A stretch of 64,000 bases of DNA. It comes from Trichomonas vaginalis G3 (lineage: Eukaryota > Parabasalia > Trichomonadida > Trichomonadidae). The notes under the pieces were generated by a model, which was not told the DNA's origin, did no database searches, and saw nothing but the letters and a program-made list of their open reading frames with translations. Positions 23,946 through 35,709 of this stretch are shown piece by piece; position 1 is the first letter of the stretch; each line of letters opens with the position of its first letter. Made by a program: the position numbers and the translations under genes. Location of the stretch: NCBI RefSeq assembly GCF_026262505.1, contig NC_067206.1, forward strand, positions 29,093,896 to 29,157,895, in the 5' to 3' direction.

Positions 23946-26900
23946 ATGCCACGTAAGCTACGTAAGAATATACGTAAGAGGAAGAGAGCATTGAAACATC
24001 CAATAGTAAGACTAAACCACAACAACAGTTGCAACAACAAATGCTGAATGACCCCACTATGTTGCAACAAATGTCAAGCAATCCTATGCTTTTAAACCGA
24101 GTCATTGGTGCACAGAGTGGAGGTTTAAGAGCGGCACTTTTAGCGAAAATGGCAGGCTATGGTGGAGCTGCAGACGGAACAGCCTATAACCCTCAAAGTC
24201 AAATGAATTTGAGTTCACTCAAAAATCAAATAACAGATGTCAAAAAGTCAAACATAGACATACAGAAGCAAATAAGTGAAAACGAAAAGAAACTAGAATA
24301 TGACAGACACACAAAGAAACTCAATGAGTTAAACGTAGAGAAAAAGAAGAAAGAAGAACAACTGAAAGAACTAAGTACAGAGGAATATGCGAAAAAAGTG
24401 TCAGAAAAAGCAGCAGAAGTAGCAAAATGGAACAAGATGTTATAAATTTGAAAAACCATACTACTCAATATAAAATACTGAAAGATGAAGAGATAAAACA
24501 AAAAGCCCTGAAGACATATATGGATAGCGATGAGTATAAAAAAAGAAGTTGAAGCAAATGTAAAGGCAGAAAAACTTTTACAGTTGCAAAACCAAACCGT
24601 ACAGTATGAAAACTTAGCACAAGAAAGTAAAAATAACGACGCGGCTATGCAAAAGGCAATGAAAAGCGCAGAATATATAAAAGCCAACAATGACTGGTTA
24701 GATGCCCAAGCCAACGCTAAAGCAGCCCAGCTTATAGGGTCAATAAGGACAAAAATACAAGCGGATGAAGACAGTTCAAATGAAGCTTTAACAAATGCTG
24801 ACTTTAAGAACGCTTTCGAAGCTCTTCATAGTAAGGTGAAACAAGTGAACGACTTCTCATCTGGAAAGAAACTGAAGTCTGAAGGTTTCGACAAAGAGTT
24901 AAAGAAGTAGCACAAAATGACGAAAATAACAGATGCAGCAACGAGACAGGCAGTTCAAAGTGCCTATGACGCCGTTAGAGCAACTGTTGTGGAAAGTCAA
25001 GAAAAAGAGTTACAACAGACCAAAACAGACCTAGTAATGCTTTCTTAAAAACGAAAAGTCAGGTAGGACATTACGCTGCAGATGGAACATATGTGCCAGC
25101 TGGTGGAACTTATATACCACCAAACCCTCCAAGAGAAGCACCTGCACCAGGACTACCTAACACATTTACATCGTCACATGGACATAGACACAGGCATGCA
25201 CCACAACAACAACCAAAACCAACACAACAACCAACACAACACCAACACAACAACCAACACAACACCAGCACAGCAACCAACACAACAACCACACAGCAAC
25301 CAACAGTTCAAAACCCTGCACAACAACAACCACAAACAGAGCAAGGACATAAAAGAAGTAGAGAACAAGGAAACCAAGAATTCTTAAAAATGCTTAAAGA
25401 AGAGTGTGGTTTCCCAGATAGTATTGACTTTAGTGACAGATATAAAGAAGCTATTGGAAAGTTCAAGGATGGAAATACTGACCCGAACCTATTTAGCTTT
25501 ATGGCTCTGCACCAAAGGGGATATAATCTCAAACCTGGAAAATACAAGCTCGCTAAGGGATATGATTTAATAGCATATCATCCAAATGACATGGATGAAT
25601 TTACTCCGAGATATTTGATGTCAGAGCTAAATGACAATTCAACTTTCGTCATGAAACGCGTAAAAAATAGAGACGGAACGAAAGAACAAAAGCTTATGAA
25701 TGCGGATGACGTAGATAGGGAAATTGTTAAAACGGTCTCGGAATATATGAAATGCCAGCAGATGAGGTACAAGAAACTCCACAGGAAGAAGTTCAGATAC
25801 AACCAGACATGGAAGAAATAGTTCAGCAACAACAGCTAGAAGAGCCTGAAGGAAACGAACAAGTCCTCCTTTGGAAACTAACTCACAGAACTAGATGAAG
25901 ATTTGGAACAGCCGAAAAATCTTGACCCTCAACAAGAGTATGCGGAGAATATGGAATATTTCCAAGAGTCTAAAAAAAATTCGGCTGACATAGTAGAAGA
26001 ATATCGAAAAATGTTTGCCGACATACAAAAGACTCCAACACCAGATGAAAATATTCAGCATAGAATGGAAGTACTGAAAGAAAATGTACACAAATACAAC
26101 AACCCTTTTTACTTACGAGCATTTAACGTTCAATCTTCGGATGAACTCGGTGAAAATAAAAGGTTAAATTTCAAGAAAACATATAGAAATGAAACATTGT
26201 TTAAAGTTCATTCAGAACCTAACCAAGATGGAAACAAACCTACTTTTGTTTCTGCAGACGATGGAACTACAATGAGATGGGGTCATAAAGCTAATCCCGG
26301 ATAGGTGGTTCATAAACTTACAACCACAATTCCAAGAAGTTGTAGACGCAATGGAAGTCAATGGTGAACCAGATATAGCTGGTATTTTAAGCGCGGCTTT
26401 AATGCCATTGAAAGATATGAAACATGCAGATATTTTGGACCAGTATGAAATGAACATGGCTGATGGAAATATAACACCTGACGTTCTAGAACATTTATCT
26501 CAAAGAACTACACAGAACCATAGAGATGGTATATTTGGTGAAGAGTTTAGAAAGAAAGTTAGGGAGAGAGAAGGAAGAGAACCTATTGTACATGACCTTG
26601 CAAACGAAAGTTTACAAAATGTCATAAAAACTTACTTTGCAGACAATGAATCGAGAAGGGATGAATATTTAAGAAAACTCAAATGGACAGTACCAAATGA
26701 AATGTTAGTATTGAAAAACATGTTCCTTGACAAAATAAAACCAACTACAGAAATAAACGACGCAAGACTGAAAGATTGGGTAAAAGCTTTCCCATTCACA
26801 AAAGATATAGTTGGTAACATGGAAAGAAAACCAGAATGGCTACAAAAACATATATTTGGAAACGAGCTATTCCATATGGACAGGCACTGTTTGAAGAGCT

Positions 26901-27171
26901 TGAACCGGAAACTCAGGAAAGAGTCATGCAAACAATACGCGAAGACTCAAATACAGACTATGACAAACTCTTTCTAGGATATAGGTTACCTGAGATGGGC
27001 GACCAGAGCCAAAAGGCAAAAAGGACATGGGAAATTTGCAACATACTAGATGAACATAATGCAAAGATGCAACAACTTCAAGCAGAGGGCAATGAAGGAA
27101 AAAGAAGAGTTAAAAACTCAGTCAGGAAGAAAGTAAAGCTTGGTCCACGTGGGTTCTATTATGACATATAA
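23946..27171 (+). pseudogene. Large unidentified Maverick protein, copy B (broken)
   Basis: The gene lies between the left repeats and the capsid gene and ends 32 bp before the capsid start. Visible segments are a basic N-terminus, a glycine/alanine-rich patch (RAALLAKMAGYGGAADG), a long charged coiled coil, a proline/glutamine/histidine-rich linker, a conserved segment with KLAKGYDLIAYHP, an acidic glutamine-rich segment, and a basic C-terminus ending in RGFYYDI. I do not recognise the family. Three copies in the window agree over the whole length. A virion-assembly role is suggested only by its place beside the capsid gene. The start is preceded by TTCACTTAAAATG, which combines a TCACT initiator-like site with the element motif. 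About half a dozen breaks. Confidence 0.65.
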
Positions 27172-27187
27172 ATCCAACTATTCTATA

Positions 27188-27206
27188 TTTTTACTCATAT
27201 GAAATG
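27188..27206 (+). promoter_or_regulatory. Start-site motif of the capsid gene
   Basis: TTTTTACTCATATGAAATG ends in the capsid start codon. It contains the element-wide TTTTTAC motif and a TCATA stretch that fits the trichomonad initiator TCAY(T/A), about 9 bases upstream of the ATG. Confidence 0.55.
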
Positions 27207-28810
27207 TACGCCGCTCAGAATATAACGCCAACAGTTTTGGATGCTATGAATGGAAATGTTTCCGAATGGTATAACGAATGCGACAATGCCATTAGAAGGT
27301 CAGAAATAGTTCCTGGAACTTACGAATATACAACTGCTGTTTCTTATGGAAACGTAGGTGAGTTTGGAGAAGGTTCTTCAACAACAGTAGATATTGCTTG
27401 CGACAGGTTTCATATTATTTCTATTGACAACTCATTCTTATACGTGGAACAAGACATTGAAATAAAACCTTCTGCCAAGTTGTCTGACAAGAAAGGTTGC
27501 AATGGAATTTTCTATGTCGGATACCAATATGCTCCAGAAGTTTTCATGGGATATAAGATATATTCTAACTCTGACTTAGTTCAAACAGTAACATGGGCAA
27601 ACTATGAATGGTTCGCTTTGAGAAACTCAGTACAACCACAAGCTAGAGAACAAACAGACCAGTATGCAACTATTGAGAAAATAAGAAGACTTGACCCTAA
27701 CGTTCCAGGAGTTTATGTTAACCTTTCTGGACAAACTGCAGCAGCAGTAACCAAAGTAAAATGAAACTTAGAGTTCCTTTGTCATCTTTCCTCATCTTCA
27801 GGTTTTTAAGATACTTGCCAAACTGGGCAGGAAAAATTTCTATCGAACTTACTCCAAGCAAAAATAACTTAGTCATTGCACCAACACAAGACCCATTCAC
27901 TCTTACAGAAGTAGTGGGAACAAATAAAATGTCATTCGCCGACTTTTGCAAAAACAAAGTTGACTTAGACTTTGGTTTCTCAAACCTCAACACTGAAGTA
28001 AACTATTATTTCAATGCTGCTGGAGATGCTTGGGACCCAGTTAAGTTCACATGCGAAAAATTTGAATGCAAGAGAATAGAAAGCAGACTTGCAGTCTATA
28101 TGTTGGACCCAGATATTTCAAATGCTTTAGCTGCCAAATATATTGCAGTTCCACTTATGTTCCCTATACACCAAATATCTGTCAAAGACTTTGCAGGTGA
28201 AGTTGGAAACCAAAGTGCTGACCCAGGTGCAAGAACAGATATTGCTTTAACAACTGCAATGAAACATGCAGATACTATGTTTGTACTGTTCAGACGAACT
28301 ATAAATGACTATTCTTGTTTCTACAACCCTGGTATTAAATATCATATAAACATAGATGGCAAATACTATCCAAGAGAAGAATATTCTACAGTTGAGGATA
28401 TGAGGTCATACAACTTGACATTAGATGCTATGAACTTTAACAACAACTTCACAACAACCATTAACCCTGAAATGCAAAGTTCTATTATGCCATATGTGAA
28501 AGTATGGACTCATACAGGAGCTCAAAAAACTCAATATACAAATGGAGACCGTTCAAACTTTTGGCTTGGCATTCCATTTGCTGACTCAGAAGACTTTATG
28601 GGTGGTATTTCAACTGTTGGTACTGTACAAATACAATATACTGGTGACAGAGACGGTCCAGATGAATTGAAAGCAAAGAAGTTTACAAAACCAATAGCAC
28701 TTTTCACGGAAGATGCTCTTTTGAAGATTCGTTCGATGAAACCTGCTGGGGCTCCTCAGATTGGCATAACGACAGCTTCCATCGAGCAGATTTTGGCAGC
28801 AGGTCAGTAA
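27204..28810 (+). pseudogene. Maverick major capsid protein, copy B (broken)
   Basis: This is the best candidate for the double jelly-roll major capsid protein of the element. It is about 530 codons long, lies directly after the large structural-type protein and before the minor capsid gene, and has repeated beta-rich segments with many aromatic residues. Segments such as RLAVYMLDPDISNALAAKY and VPLMFPIHQISVKDF recur in copies D and D'. Assignment rests on length, gene order and composition, not on a profile search. About one break. Confidence 0.6.
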
Positions 28811-28876
28811 GTTGTTCTTGAACTGACTTCTCTCCGTCAAATATTGACAGTACGCCAGTTTTGACATAATATTGTA

Positions 28877-29122
28877 TTATAAACTTACCTTTAGAAATAT
28901 CTGTAGTTTTGTTGTTATATTTTTGTCTGCTTCAAGAACTTTCACCATTTCAGTTATACCAACTTTCTTTGCTTTATGAAAATATTTTGGTTCAGCAAAG
29001 ACTGCTATTCTATAACATTTTCCATTGTTTGTATAAAGAACTATTCTGTCAATGAACTTGTATTGTTTGTGTGTGTAAACTTTGTTCTGCTTCAATTCGA
29101 AGAGATACTCGAATACGTCCAT
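28877..29122 (-). CDS. Small Maverick hypothetical protein
   Basis: An 81-residue basic open frame starting MDVFEYLFELKQNKV. I do not recognise it. Its start codon lies exactly 18 bp from the start of the plus-strand gene at 29141, and the two must share a very compact promoter. Confidence 0.5.
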   Translation of the reverse strand: MDVFEYLFELKQNKVYTHKQYKFIDRIVLYTNNGKCYRIAVFAEPKYFHKAKKVGITEMVKVLEADKNITTKLQIFLKVSL

Positions 29123-29140
29123 CTTTTTATTCTAAGTAAA
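29123..29140. promoter_or_regulatory. 18-bp divergent promoter interval
   Basis: The interval TTTTTATTCTAAGTAAA separates two start codons on opposite strands. It carries the TTTTTAT motif for the plus-strand gene. Intervals of the same length and similar sequence occur at 43597-43614 and 52234-52251. Confidence 0.5.
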
Positions 29141-29721
29141 ATGTCATTTCCGAAAAATAGAAGCGTAAGTGTTTCAAAAGGTTTAATGGCGGTGGCAGAT
29201 GTGAAGTTAAATTCACCAACTCAAACAAACAGTCAAAGTGTTGTTGTCAATGTCAAAGAAAGAGATGTTGAAGTGGGGAAACCATACGAAGACGAAGATG
29301 GTATAACAATAGTTCCTGTAAAAGAACAACCAACATACCCTGAAGTTAGCAGAGACTTAAGTTCTGTTGCAGATATTCGAAACGACTACAACAACTTAAA
29401 GACAAACTTAAAACTCAGGAGAAGATTTGTCAAGCTTTGGGTATAATGTTAAACTTGGTCGAACACAACCCTGTAAAAGTGAACTCATATGTCATCGCAC
29501 CTCATGAAGTTTTGAAAGAACTATTGAAACTTTTGACAGAGGCAGACGATATAAACATCAAAGAAATAGAACCCGACATTGCTTGCTGTGGTGTTTCATA
29601 TAATGTCATTGACAAGATATACGTTATGAAAGGAGGTGAAACGTTGAACTTAAAATATAGTTTCCCAGACGTCATAAAAATATTTGACGACCACAACATT
29701 TCATTAAAATTTACTTGCTAA
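29141..29721 (+). pseudogene. Maverick hypothetical protein between capsid genes (broken)
   Basis: A region of about 190 codons beginning MSFPKNRSVSVSKG and ending in a segment with KYSFPDVIKIFDDHNIS. It lies between the major and minor capsid genes, so a minor virion role is possible. I do not recognise a family. About one break. Confidence 0.5.
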
Positions 29722-29725
29722 GTAA

Positions 29726-30533
29726 ATGGCAGAAGACATAGTGGTTTATACTATTACGACTAAAAACCCTGAGTCATATAATTCTATAACAACAAACTTA
29801 CAAAGTCCTCAAGGACGATATTGTAAACTAACCTTAAACACGATGACGACTAAAGCCTGTTTTGCTCTTTTGACACCAGAAGACTTTGTTTGTTGTGAAT
29901 GGTAAAAAATACTTCTTTGAAGATACTTACTCAGATATACCACCAACAGGTTTTGTTGACTTATTTAATACTTTAAGGACGGATGTAACATGTGCTGCAA
30001 CTAGAGCAGGTTTCATTATGTTTGGATGTCCGACTGAGTTTAGTATAAACGATATGAGCTATAATACAAAACTTATATCTGGTTTTTACTACCAACAGTT
30101 TCCTATAACAGGAAAAGGTGTCATACAAGGTTTGTCTGTTCCATTGACTTTAAGTACACCTATTTTATATATTGTTTCAAACTTAGGTTCAAAGTGCTAT
30201 TCGAATGTCGACAGAAACTACTATGACCAAAAGATACTCATGCGTATAAACAACACTTTCTCTGCTGGTTTGCCTATTGTTCATTCGAATGCAGAGTTTT
30301 CAGCTTTAGTAAACTCAAACACTTTGGCAAACATAAACTTAACCTTAGTTGACGCAAACTTTGTTCCTGTAAAACTTTTATGTCCTATGTATTTGTCAAT
30401 GACGGCAGAAAGTTTCGAATTGGAAGATGCAACTGGTGAAAGTATTGTATTACAAGAACAACTTCAACAACAAATAGCTCAAGAACAACAAATGCAACAA
30501 ATGGAACAAATGCAACAACAAAGTCAAGAATAA
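29726..30533 (+). pseudogene. Maverick minor capsid (penton-like) protein, copy B (broken)
   Basis: The region follows the capsid gene, as minor capsid genes do in Polintons. Its C-terminal half has LTLVDANFVPVKLLCPMYL, resembling the final strands of single jelly-roll penton proteins (a hydrophobic strand, an 'L(T/V)D.N' turn, a second strand). A glutamine-rich tail closes it. The assignment is by order and this local pattern. Copy A holds a second copy, interrupted by a mariner. About one break. Confidence 0.55.
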
Positions 30534-30561
30534 AAAAAATATTTTTTTTATTTTTATAAAA

Positions 30562-31794
30562 ATGTACAGAATAGACGTTTCAGATTTTTATGACTTCCAA
30601 GCATTCAGAAATATGTGTCCATTTAGAGACTATAACAAAGCAGTCGAGAATTTGAAACGTTTAGTCATTTATGTTGACTCTGCCCCAGAATGTTATGTCA
30701 TGAAAGAATGGGATGTTGTCTTTAACAAACCAAGAGCAACAATAGTTTCAGAACAAGAATGTAGACAGAAACTTAAGAAAATAAAAGTCGTACAAGTTGG
30801 TATGAAGATGTTAGATGCTTGGGATATCTTATTGTCAAAGTTAGAAGATTTTTCAGTTCGAGGTATAAAGTTCTATACACCTTCCAAACTTCTATTCTAT
30901 CTTCACTGGATATAAATACGAACAAGTAGAATGGAAAGAAAATGTTATAGAAGCTTGGTTAGACCATGTCAAAGAAATTATATGCAATGGAAACGAAAGA
31001 GTCTATGAGTATATCTTATGTTGGTTTGCAAACATCTTACAACATCCAAGTGCTAAAAATGAAACTGCTCTCATTATAATTGGAAAACAAGGAACAGGTA
31101 AGAACACTTTCTTTACAGATATCTTATGCAAACTGTTAGAGGGCTATTCGAACCCGAATATGACAAACTTAGAAAACATCTGCGGTAAATTTAACTCTTC
31201 AATAGAGAATATGAAACTTATAGTATGTAACGAACTTCAAAGTATAGATACAACAAAGTTTTGAACTCAGATGCTTTGAAGAGTCTTATAACAGACAAAG
31301 TTGGAGTTGTTGAAAGAAAGTATAGAGACCAAAGAGTTTGTGAAAATGTTGCAAACTTCGTCATGGTTTCAAACAATGTTGTTCCGATGAAGTTAGAAAG
31401 TTCTGACAGAAGATATGTAGTTGTCAGAACGTCAGATTCTCATATGCAAGATACAGAATATTTTGACGACTTAGCAGAAACTTTGACACCTAACTTTTAC
31501 AACCACTTGTTCTCATATTTCATGACATTAGATATTTCTAAGTTCAATCCAAGACAAATTCCATATACCGAAGAGAGACAAACATTGTTAGAAGCAAACA
31601 AGAGTGTATATGAACTGTTTATAGATGAAACTGACTTTGAGTGTTTAGATGAAAGGTCTTTATATGATGAATATAAACAATATTGTCAAGAGTATGGTTA
31701 TATGGCAGCTTCTAAACGTACATTCTTGGCAAATGTCAAAAGTCTTTTAGATGTTCAGAACGGCGTATATACAAAGAAAAATTTTTCTGAGTAA
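30562..31794 (+). pseudogene. D5-like superfamily 3 helicase, copy B (broken)
   Basis: The region encodes the motor domain of an SF3 helicase, which unwinds DNA at viral and plasmid origins. Walker A is GKQGTGKNTFF, Walker B is the hydrophobic LIVCNEL segment, and motif C is MVSNN, all in the usual order and spacing. A C-terminal part with YDEYKQYCQEYGY resembles the DNA-binding tail of D5-type primase-helicases. No primase domain is seen at the N-terminus. The start follows TTTTTATAAAA. About two breaks. SF3 helicases are typical of virophages and Polinton-like viruses, while classical Polintons rely on DNA polymerase B. Confidence 0.8.
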
Positions 31795-31830
31795 ATTTTA
31801 TAAAAAATATTTTTTTATCCGATAGAAAAG

Positions 31831-32250
31831 ATGACGAAATATATTTCAGTCAACAAGTACATGACAGAAGTCAAAGAAGAACTAGACCCATTCGCTTATT
31901 TGAATGTTTACTTCTACCATTTTGAAAAGTCTACATTTGACAAAGTTTGGAACATCGAACCAGTTAAGTTTGCTGTTGTGACTAAAAATGGTGCGAAATT
32001 TGAAGACTTAGACATAGAAGGTTTGTTAGCAGTCAAAGAAAATTTTGACAGAAGGTTCTCAAACCTTAAAGAAGGCAAAGCATACAAACTTGTTATACCT
32101 TATGAACCAAAGAAAGCAGACGACTATGAATATTATGAGTCTAAGATAGTTGAAGTTCAAGGTAAATTAGGTAAAAAGATTTTAGAGTCTAAGCCAGTGT
32201 TTGCTCCTAAAGAGGAAGAGAACATTGACATTGACCCAGAAATGTTCTAA
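31831..32250 (+). CDS. Maverick hypothetical protein
   Basis: A 139-residue open frame starting MTKYISVNKYMTEVKEELD, with an alternation of hydrophobic and charged residues in the middle and an acidic tail (EEENIDIDPEMF). It lies between the helicase and the ATPase genes in the same direction. I do not recognise it. A role in replication or packaging would be only a guess from position. Confidence 0.5.
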   Translation: MTKYISVNKYMTEVKEELDPFAYLNVYFYHFEKSTFDKVWNIEPVKFAVVTKNGAKFEDLDIEGLLAVKENFDRRFSNLKEGKAYKLVIPYEPKKADDYEYYESKIVEVQGKLGKKILESKPVFAPKEEENIDIDPEMF

Positions 32251-32266
32251 AAATAAAATTTTATTT

Positions 32267-32719
32267 TTACATGTCAAATTTCTTTTTCTCTGGCTCTGGC
32301 TCTGGTTCTTTCTTCTCTTCTTCTACTTTCTTTTCTTTCTTCTCTCTCTTCTTCTTCTTTTCTGGTGGAGTTATGTCAAATTTCTCAGAACCATATTTAT
32401 GTAAAAGTTCTTTGTCCTTTAATAGCTCTTCTATTCTGTTTTCTATTTCATCTTCAAGAACAGCGCATGTGTCTTCTTTGCATTCTAAGAACTTTTGTTG
32501 GACTTCATCTTTCCAAGGCGTCATCTCTGTCAACAAGTCTGTCATTGACAAATTAAAGACTTCTCTGCTAATGTTTTATGGTTCTTGTCATATTCCCAGA
32601 AACAGAACTTTAGAACAAATTCACCTTTCTTGTTTACACTATGTAAGATTTTATGGTCGACAGATGTTTTGCTGTCGAAAAGCTTGTCTCGAATATAGAT
32701 AGCGAAATCGCTAGACATT
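32267..32719 (-). pseudogene. Maverick hypothetical protein with charged tail (broken)
   Basis: A minus-strand region of about 150 codons starting MSSDFAIYIRDKLFDSK. Its C-terminal third is a lysine/glutamate/proline-rich tail. It converges on the preceding gene, with 16 bp between them. Family unknown. About one break. Confidence 0.45.
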
Positions 32720-32754
32720 TTCTAAAAGATAAAAATTTTAATTTTTCTAAAAAT

Positions 32755-33629
32755 ATGTTAGAAAAAAAGTTTGCTGACATTGACAAAAATTTGAGAATGT
32801 TTTAAATAAGAACAAGAGGAAGTTGGAAAATGCTCAGATAAAACCCATACATGACAAGTTCTTATTTGCTCAGAATGGTATAACAGGTCTAATCGCACCA
32901 CCTGGGTCGGGTAAGACTTTCACTTATCTTAAAATGGCTGCACAACAACAAGAACTAGATGAGAAGAACCCATTCTATGAGTTAGTAGTCATTTGTAGTA
33001 CTTCTGGTCAATTTGACCAAACCGTCAATTCGTTCAAAGATATTATAAAAAAGTCTAAGTTAGTATGTATAAAAGACTCTGAGTTGTTAGATTGGATAAA
33101 GAAGTACCAAAGAAGAGTTTTGAAGTACAATGCTATAAATGAGTATATAAACTCGAAGTTTAAAGACCCAAATGAGGAAATGCAGAGAATATTAGAGAAG
33201 AAACACTTCAGAAACAAACAGAAAGAGATAGAATACATTTCGAAGAAATTGCAATCTTACGATTGGAAGACTTACCCTCACAGATGTCTTCTTATCTTAG
33301 ATGACTTTGCTTCTCATCCTTTGTTAAAGAACAGAGAACAAGATATGTGTCGAATTCTTAAGAAGCTCAGACACTTTAACATCTCAGTTGTCATTTGTGT
33401 ACAGACAGCAAAGAGTTTAAGTAAGGATGTTAAAAGAATACTTACTGATATCATACTTTTCCCTGGATTGTCCGAAGACGATTTCATGGAACTTATGAAA
33501 GAGTCCATGGCAGGTAAGTTTGACAGACATGAACTATGGGAGAAGTACAAAGTCATACAAGACCCTCATACTTCTTTCAGAATTCATATCTACGCAAACA
33601 AAGTTCAAATTGTAAAAAGTCAAGCTTGA
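32755..33629 (+). pseudogene. A32-like DNA-packaging ATPase, copy B
   Basis: This is the FtsK/HerA-superfamily ATPase that pumps genomes into capsids in Polintons, virophages and large DNA viruses. The main open part is 32823-33629. It shows Walker A APPGSGKT near its residue 27 and Walker B CLLILDDFA, followed by a conserved LKKLRHFNISVVICVQTAKSL segment that corresponds to the sensor region. Length (about 270-290 residues) fits the family. The N-terminal end is not intact, with about one break; the rest is open. Confidence 0.85.
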
Positions 33630-34125
33630 AAAATGTAAGTGTTTGAGTCTTAGTCTGTTGTGGTGCTGGGGCTGTCGGTTCTTCTGGCTTTGGAAGACAT
33701 TCAGGAAGAGGAACGTCAGCCATCCGTTTGTGTCCTGTCGGAAGGAAGAACTTTTCCTGTTGGAAGGAAAAACTTTTCCAGTTGTCGGGAAAATTTTTTC
33801 CAGTTGGAAGGAAAATTTTTTCCAGTTGGAAGGAAAAACTTTTTCTGTCGTTCGACCAAAAAGTTCTCAATTTTCGAAAATTTGAATGGTTTACGGACGG
33901 ACAACAGGAAATTTTTTTCCTGTCTGAAGGAAAATTTTTTCCAGTTGTCGGGAAATTTTTTTCCAGTTGGAAGGAAGGACTTGGAATGTCGGAAGGAAGA
34001 ACTTGGAATGTCGGAAGGAAGGACTCGGAATGTCGGAAGGAAGAACTTGGAATGTCGGAAGGATTTGACAAGACAATTTACCTTATAGAGCTACCTGAGC
34101 CATCTGAAGTCAAGCTTGAAAAATA
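33630..34125. repeat. Low-complexity repeat island between ATPase and KilA-N genes
   Basis: About 500 bases made of short modules: GGAAAATTTTTTCCAGTTGG with GAAGGAAAAAC, then four or five copies of GGAATGTCGGAAGGA. Many modules fold back on themselves (GGAAAA/TTTTCC). The island is flanked by an 18-bp direct repeat, AAGTCAAGCTTGAAAAAT, at 33617-33634 and 34107-34124. Confidence 0.75.
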
Positions 34126-34136
34126 AAGAGTGCAAT

Positions 34137-34943
34137 TTACTCTACTTGTTTGAAGTTGTCAAAATACTCTGTTATTTTTTCCTTTAACAATGGCAAATCT
34201 TCTTTGAAGGTAAGTATTGTACAACCTTTCATATCATAGTGTGTTTGAGGTAACGTATCTTGAACTATTTGTTTCACATCTTCATTTGGGGTCATTGAAA
34301 TCGGTAAGTTTTCGCGATAGAACCAATTTCTGTCAGATTTGTAAATCTTAGCAAGGTCGTAAAAGCTTTTGTTGTTTCTTCTGACTAAATGCAACATAAC
34401 CATATCTCTGTCTTCTTCATTTTCCATCTCTTCAGTATAAATCATATACTTATAGTTCTTTTCCTTTCCTTTTGGTACCGAACGTGGTATTCTTTTCTGA
34501 ATGCTTTTGTCTTTTGCTTCAAGCTTGTTTTCCATCTCTTCACGTTCTTGTCTATGAATTTCATCTAACATCATGAAAATATAACAAGCATAGCGAGGTG
34601 AAGCCCACATTGCAACAGCATTTACAAGAAGTCTATGTACATACCAACCTCTCAAACCATTTGGCAAATTTTGACGATTTTCGTACGGAATCTCGACCCT
34701 CGGTTTTCCGAGGGTCGCAAACATATGAGGAAATTCTTCTAAAAGTTCTTTTGTCTGTTGGTTTTCAAACCAATGGTATGCTTGCTTTGTAGAACGAAGA
34801 GCATTCAAAATACTTTGCATTTGGTACATATCGTCTTTGACCGAACGAATGAGACGGAGTTGTTTGTTAAACTGTATGTACTCATATTCTTCATTTATAG
34901 CTTCATGGACTATAACTGTTGTTGTGTTCTCTGTTGTTGACAT
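34137..34943 (-). CDS. KilA-N/MSV199-like DNA-binding protein
   Basis: A 268-residue protein starting MSTTENTTTVIVHEAINEE. Around residues 75-155 it has the KilA-N pattern, with LRGWYVHRLLVNAVAMWASP followed by a helix ending in EIHRQ. The domain is a small DNA-binding fold shared by phages, large DNA viruses and their transposon relatives. The C-terminal part is basic and helical. A longer open frame begins upstream, but the methionine at 34943 is preferred because the residues before it are low-complexity AT-rich translation. The coding sequence contains a 10-bp-stem hairpin near 34690 (CGACCCTCGG, TTTT loop). Possible regulator of element transcription. Confidence 0.75.
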   Translation of the reverse strand: MSTTENTTTVIVHEAINEEYEYIQFNKQLRLIRSVKDDMYQMQSILNALRSTKQAYHWFENQQTKELLEEFPHMFATLGKPRVEIPYENRQNLPNGLRGWYVHRLLVNAVAMWASPRYACYIFMMLDEIHRQEREEMENKLEAKDKSIQKRIPRSVPKGKEKNYKYMIYTEEMENEEDRDMVMLHLVRRNNKSFYDLAKIYKSDRNWFYRENLPISMTPNEDVKQIVQDTLPQTHYDMKGCTILTFKEDLPLLKEKITEYFDNFKQVE

Positions 34944-35031
34944 ATCTGTCTTTACATACAAAATAAAAAAATAAAAAAAAATAAAATTAGCGTTATTTTC
35001 TATCTTGTATAAAAGACCAAAAATAAACGCT

Positions 35032-35643
35032 TTACATGTATTTTTCAGCAACTTCGTCAAATAATTTTATAGCACTATCTATCTCATCTACTTCAAACGT
35101 TTCTTTACCTTTCGTGGGAGCACCATACATTTTCTCAAAAACTTCAAGCAGTTCTGTTTCAGCAGCTCTCATATCGTTAACGAACACAACCTTGACTATA
35201 TTGACTGTACTGTCATATCTTTGAGTTATATTATATGTTCTTCCTATCTTATATCTTTTTGTATTGAAGTCCTTCGGTTTCTGAACGATGTAAAGTAAGC
35301 CTTCACTGCAACGTTCCGTATCGAATGAACCATATGTTATGAAGTTATATCCAACAACTGGGTCTAACCATAACAAAACTATTGGTATAAGACTTTTGTC
35401 GATGAGATATGCTGTAGTTCCATAGAATCTTACCGATATCATAAGCTCAGGATTTCTTGTCAAAATTTTCTGAGTAGAAGCAATTTTAACCCAGTCGTTT
35501 GTTTTCTTTCCAGATGGAGATATAATGTCTGACAAAGAATATTTGTTGTATTTCTTTGAGTATCTTACGTTTAAATCACCTATTCTAACCAATTTAGTGT
35601 TATTGTCTATCTTTTTAACTGTTTCAAACTCAGTGTTTGTCAT
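35032..35643 (-). CDS. T5orf172 (GIY-YIG-like) domain protein
   Basis: A 203-residue protein beginning MTNTEFETVKKIDNN. The C-terminal half has GLLYIVQKPKDF followed by KRYKIGRTYNITQRYDS, the hallmark of the T5orf172/MUG113 domain, a relative of GIY-YIG nucleases common beside KilA-N domains in large DNA viruses. The N-terminal part (WVKIASTQKIL, VLLWLDPVVGYNF) looks like a weak KilA-N or MSV199 domain. It lies 89 bp upstream of the KilA-N gene on the same strand. Whether it cuts DNA is not shown by sequence alone. Confidence 0.7.
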   Translation of the reverse strand: MTNTEFETVKKIDNNTKLVRIGDLNVRYSKKYNKYSLSDIISPSGKKTNDWVKIASTQKILTRNPELMISVRFYGTTAYLIDKSLIPIVLLWLDPVVGYNFITYGSFDTERCSEGLLYIVQKPKDFNTKRYKIGRTYNITQRYDSTVNIVKVVFVNDMRAAETELLEVFEKMYGAPTKGKETFEVDEIDSAIKLFDEVAEKYM

Positions 35644-35709
35644 TTCTGTTCTTACATACAAAATAAAAAAAATATTTTATAAAAAACTAACTTTATTTTT
35701 TCTATCTTA

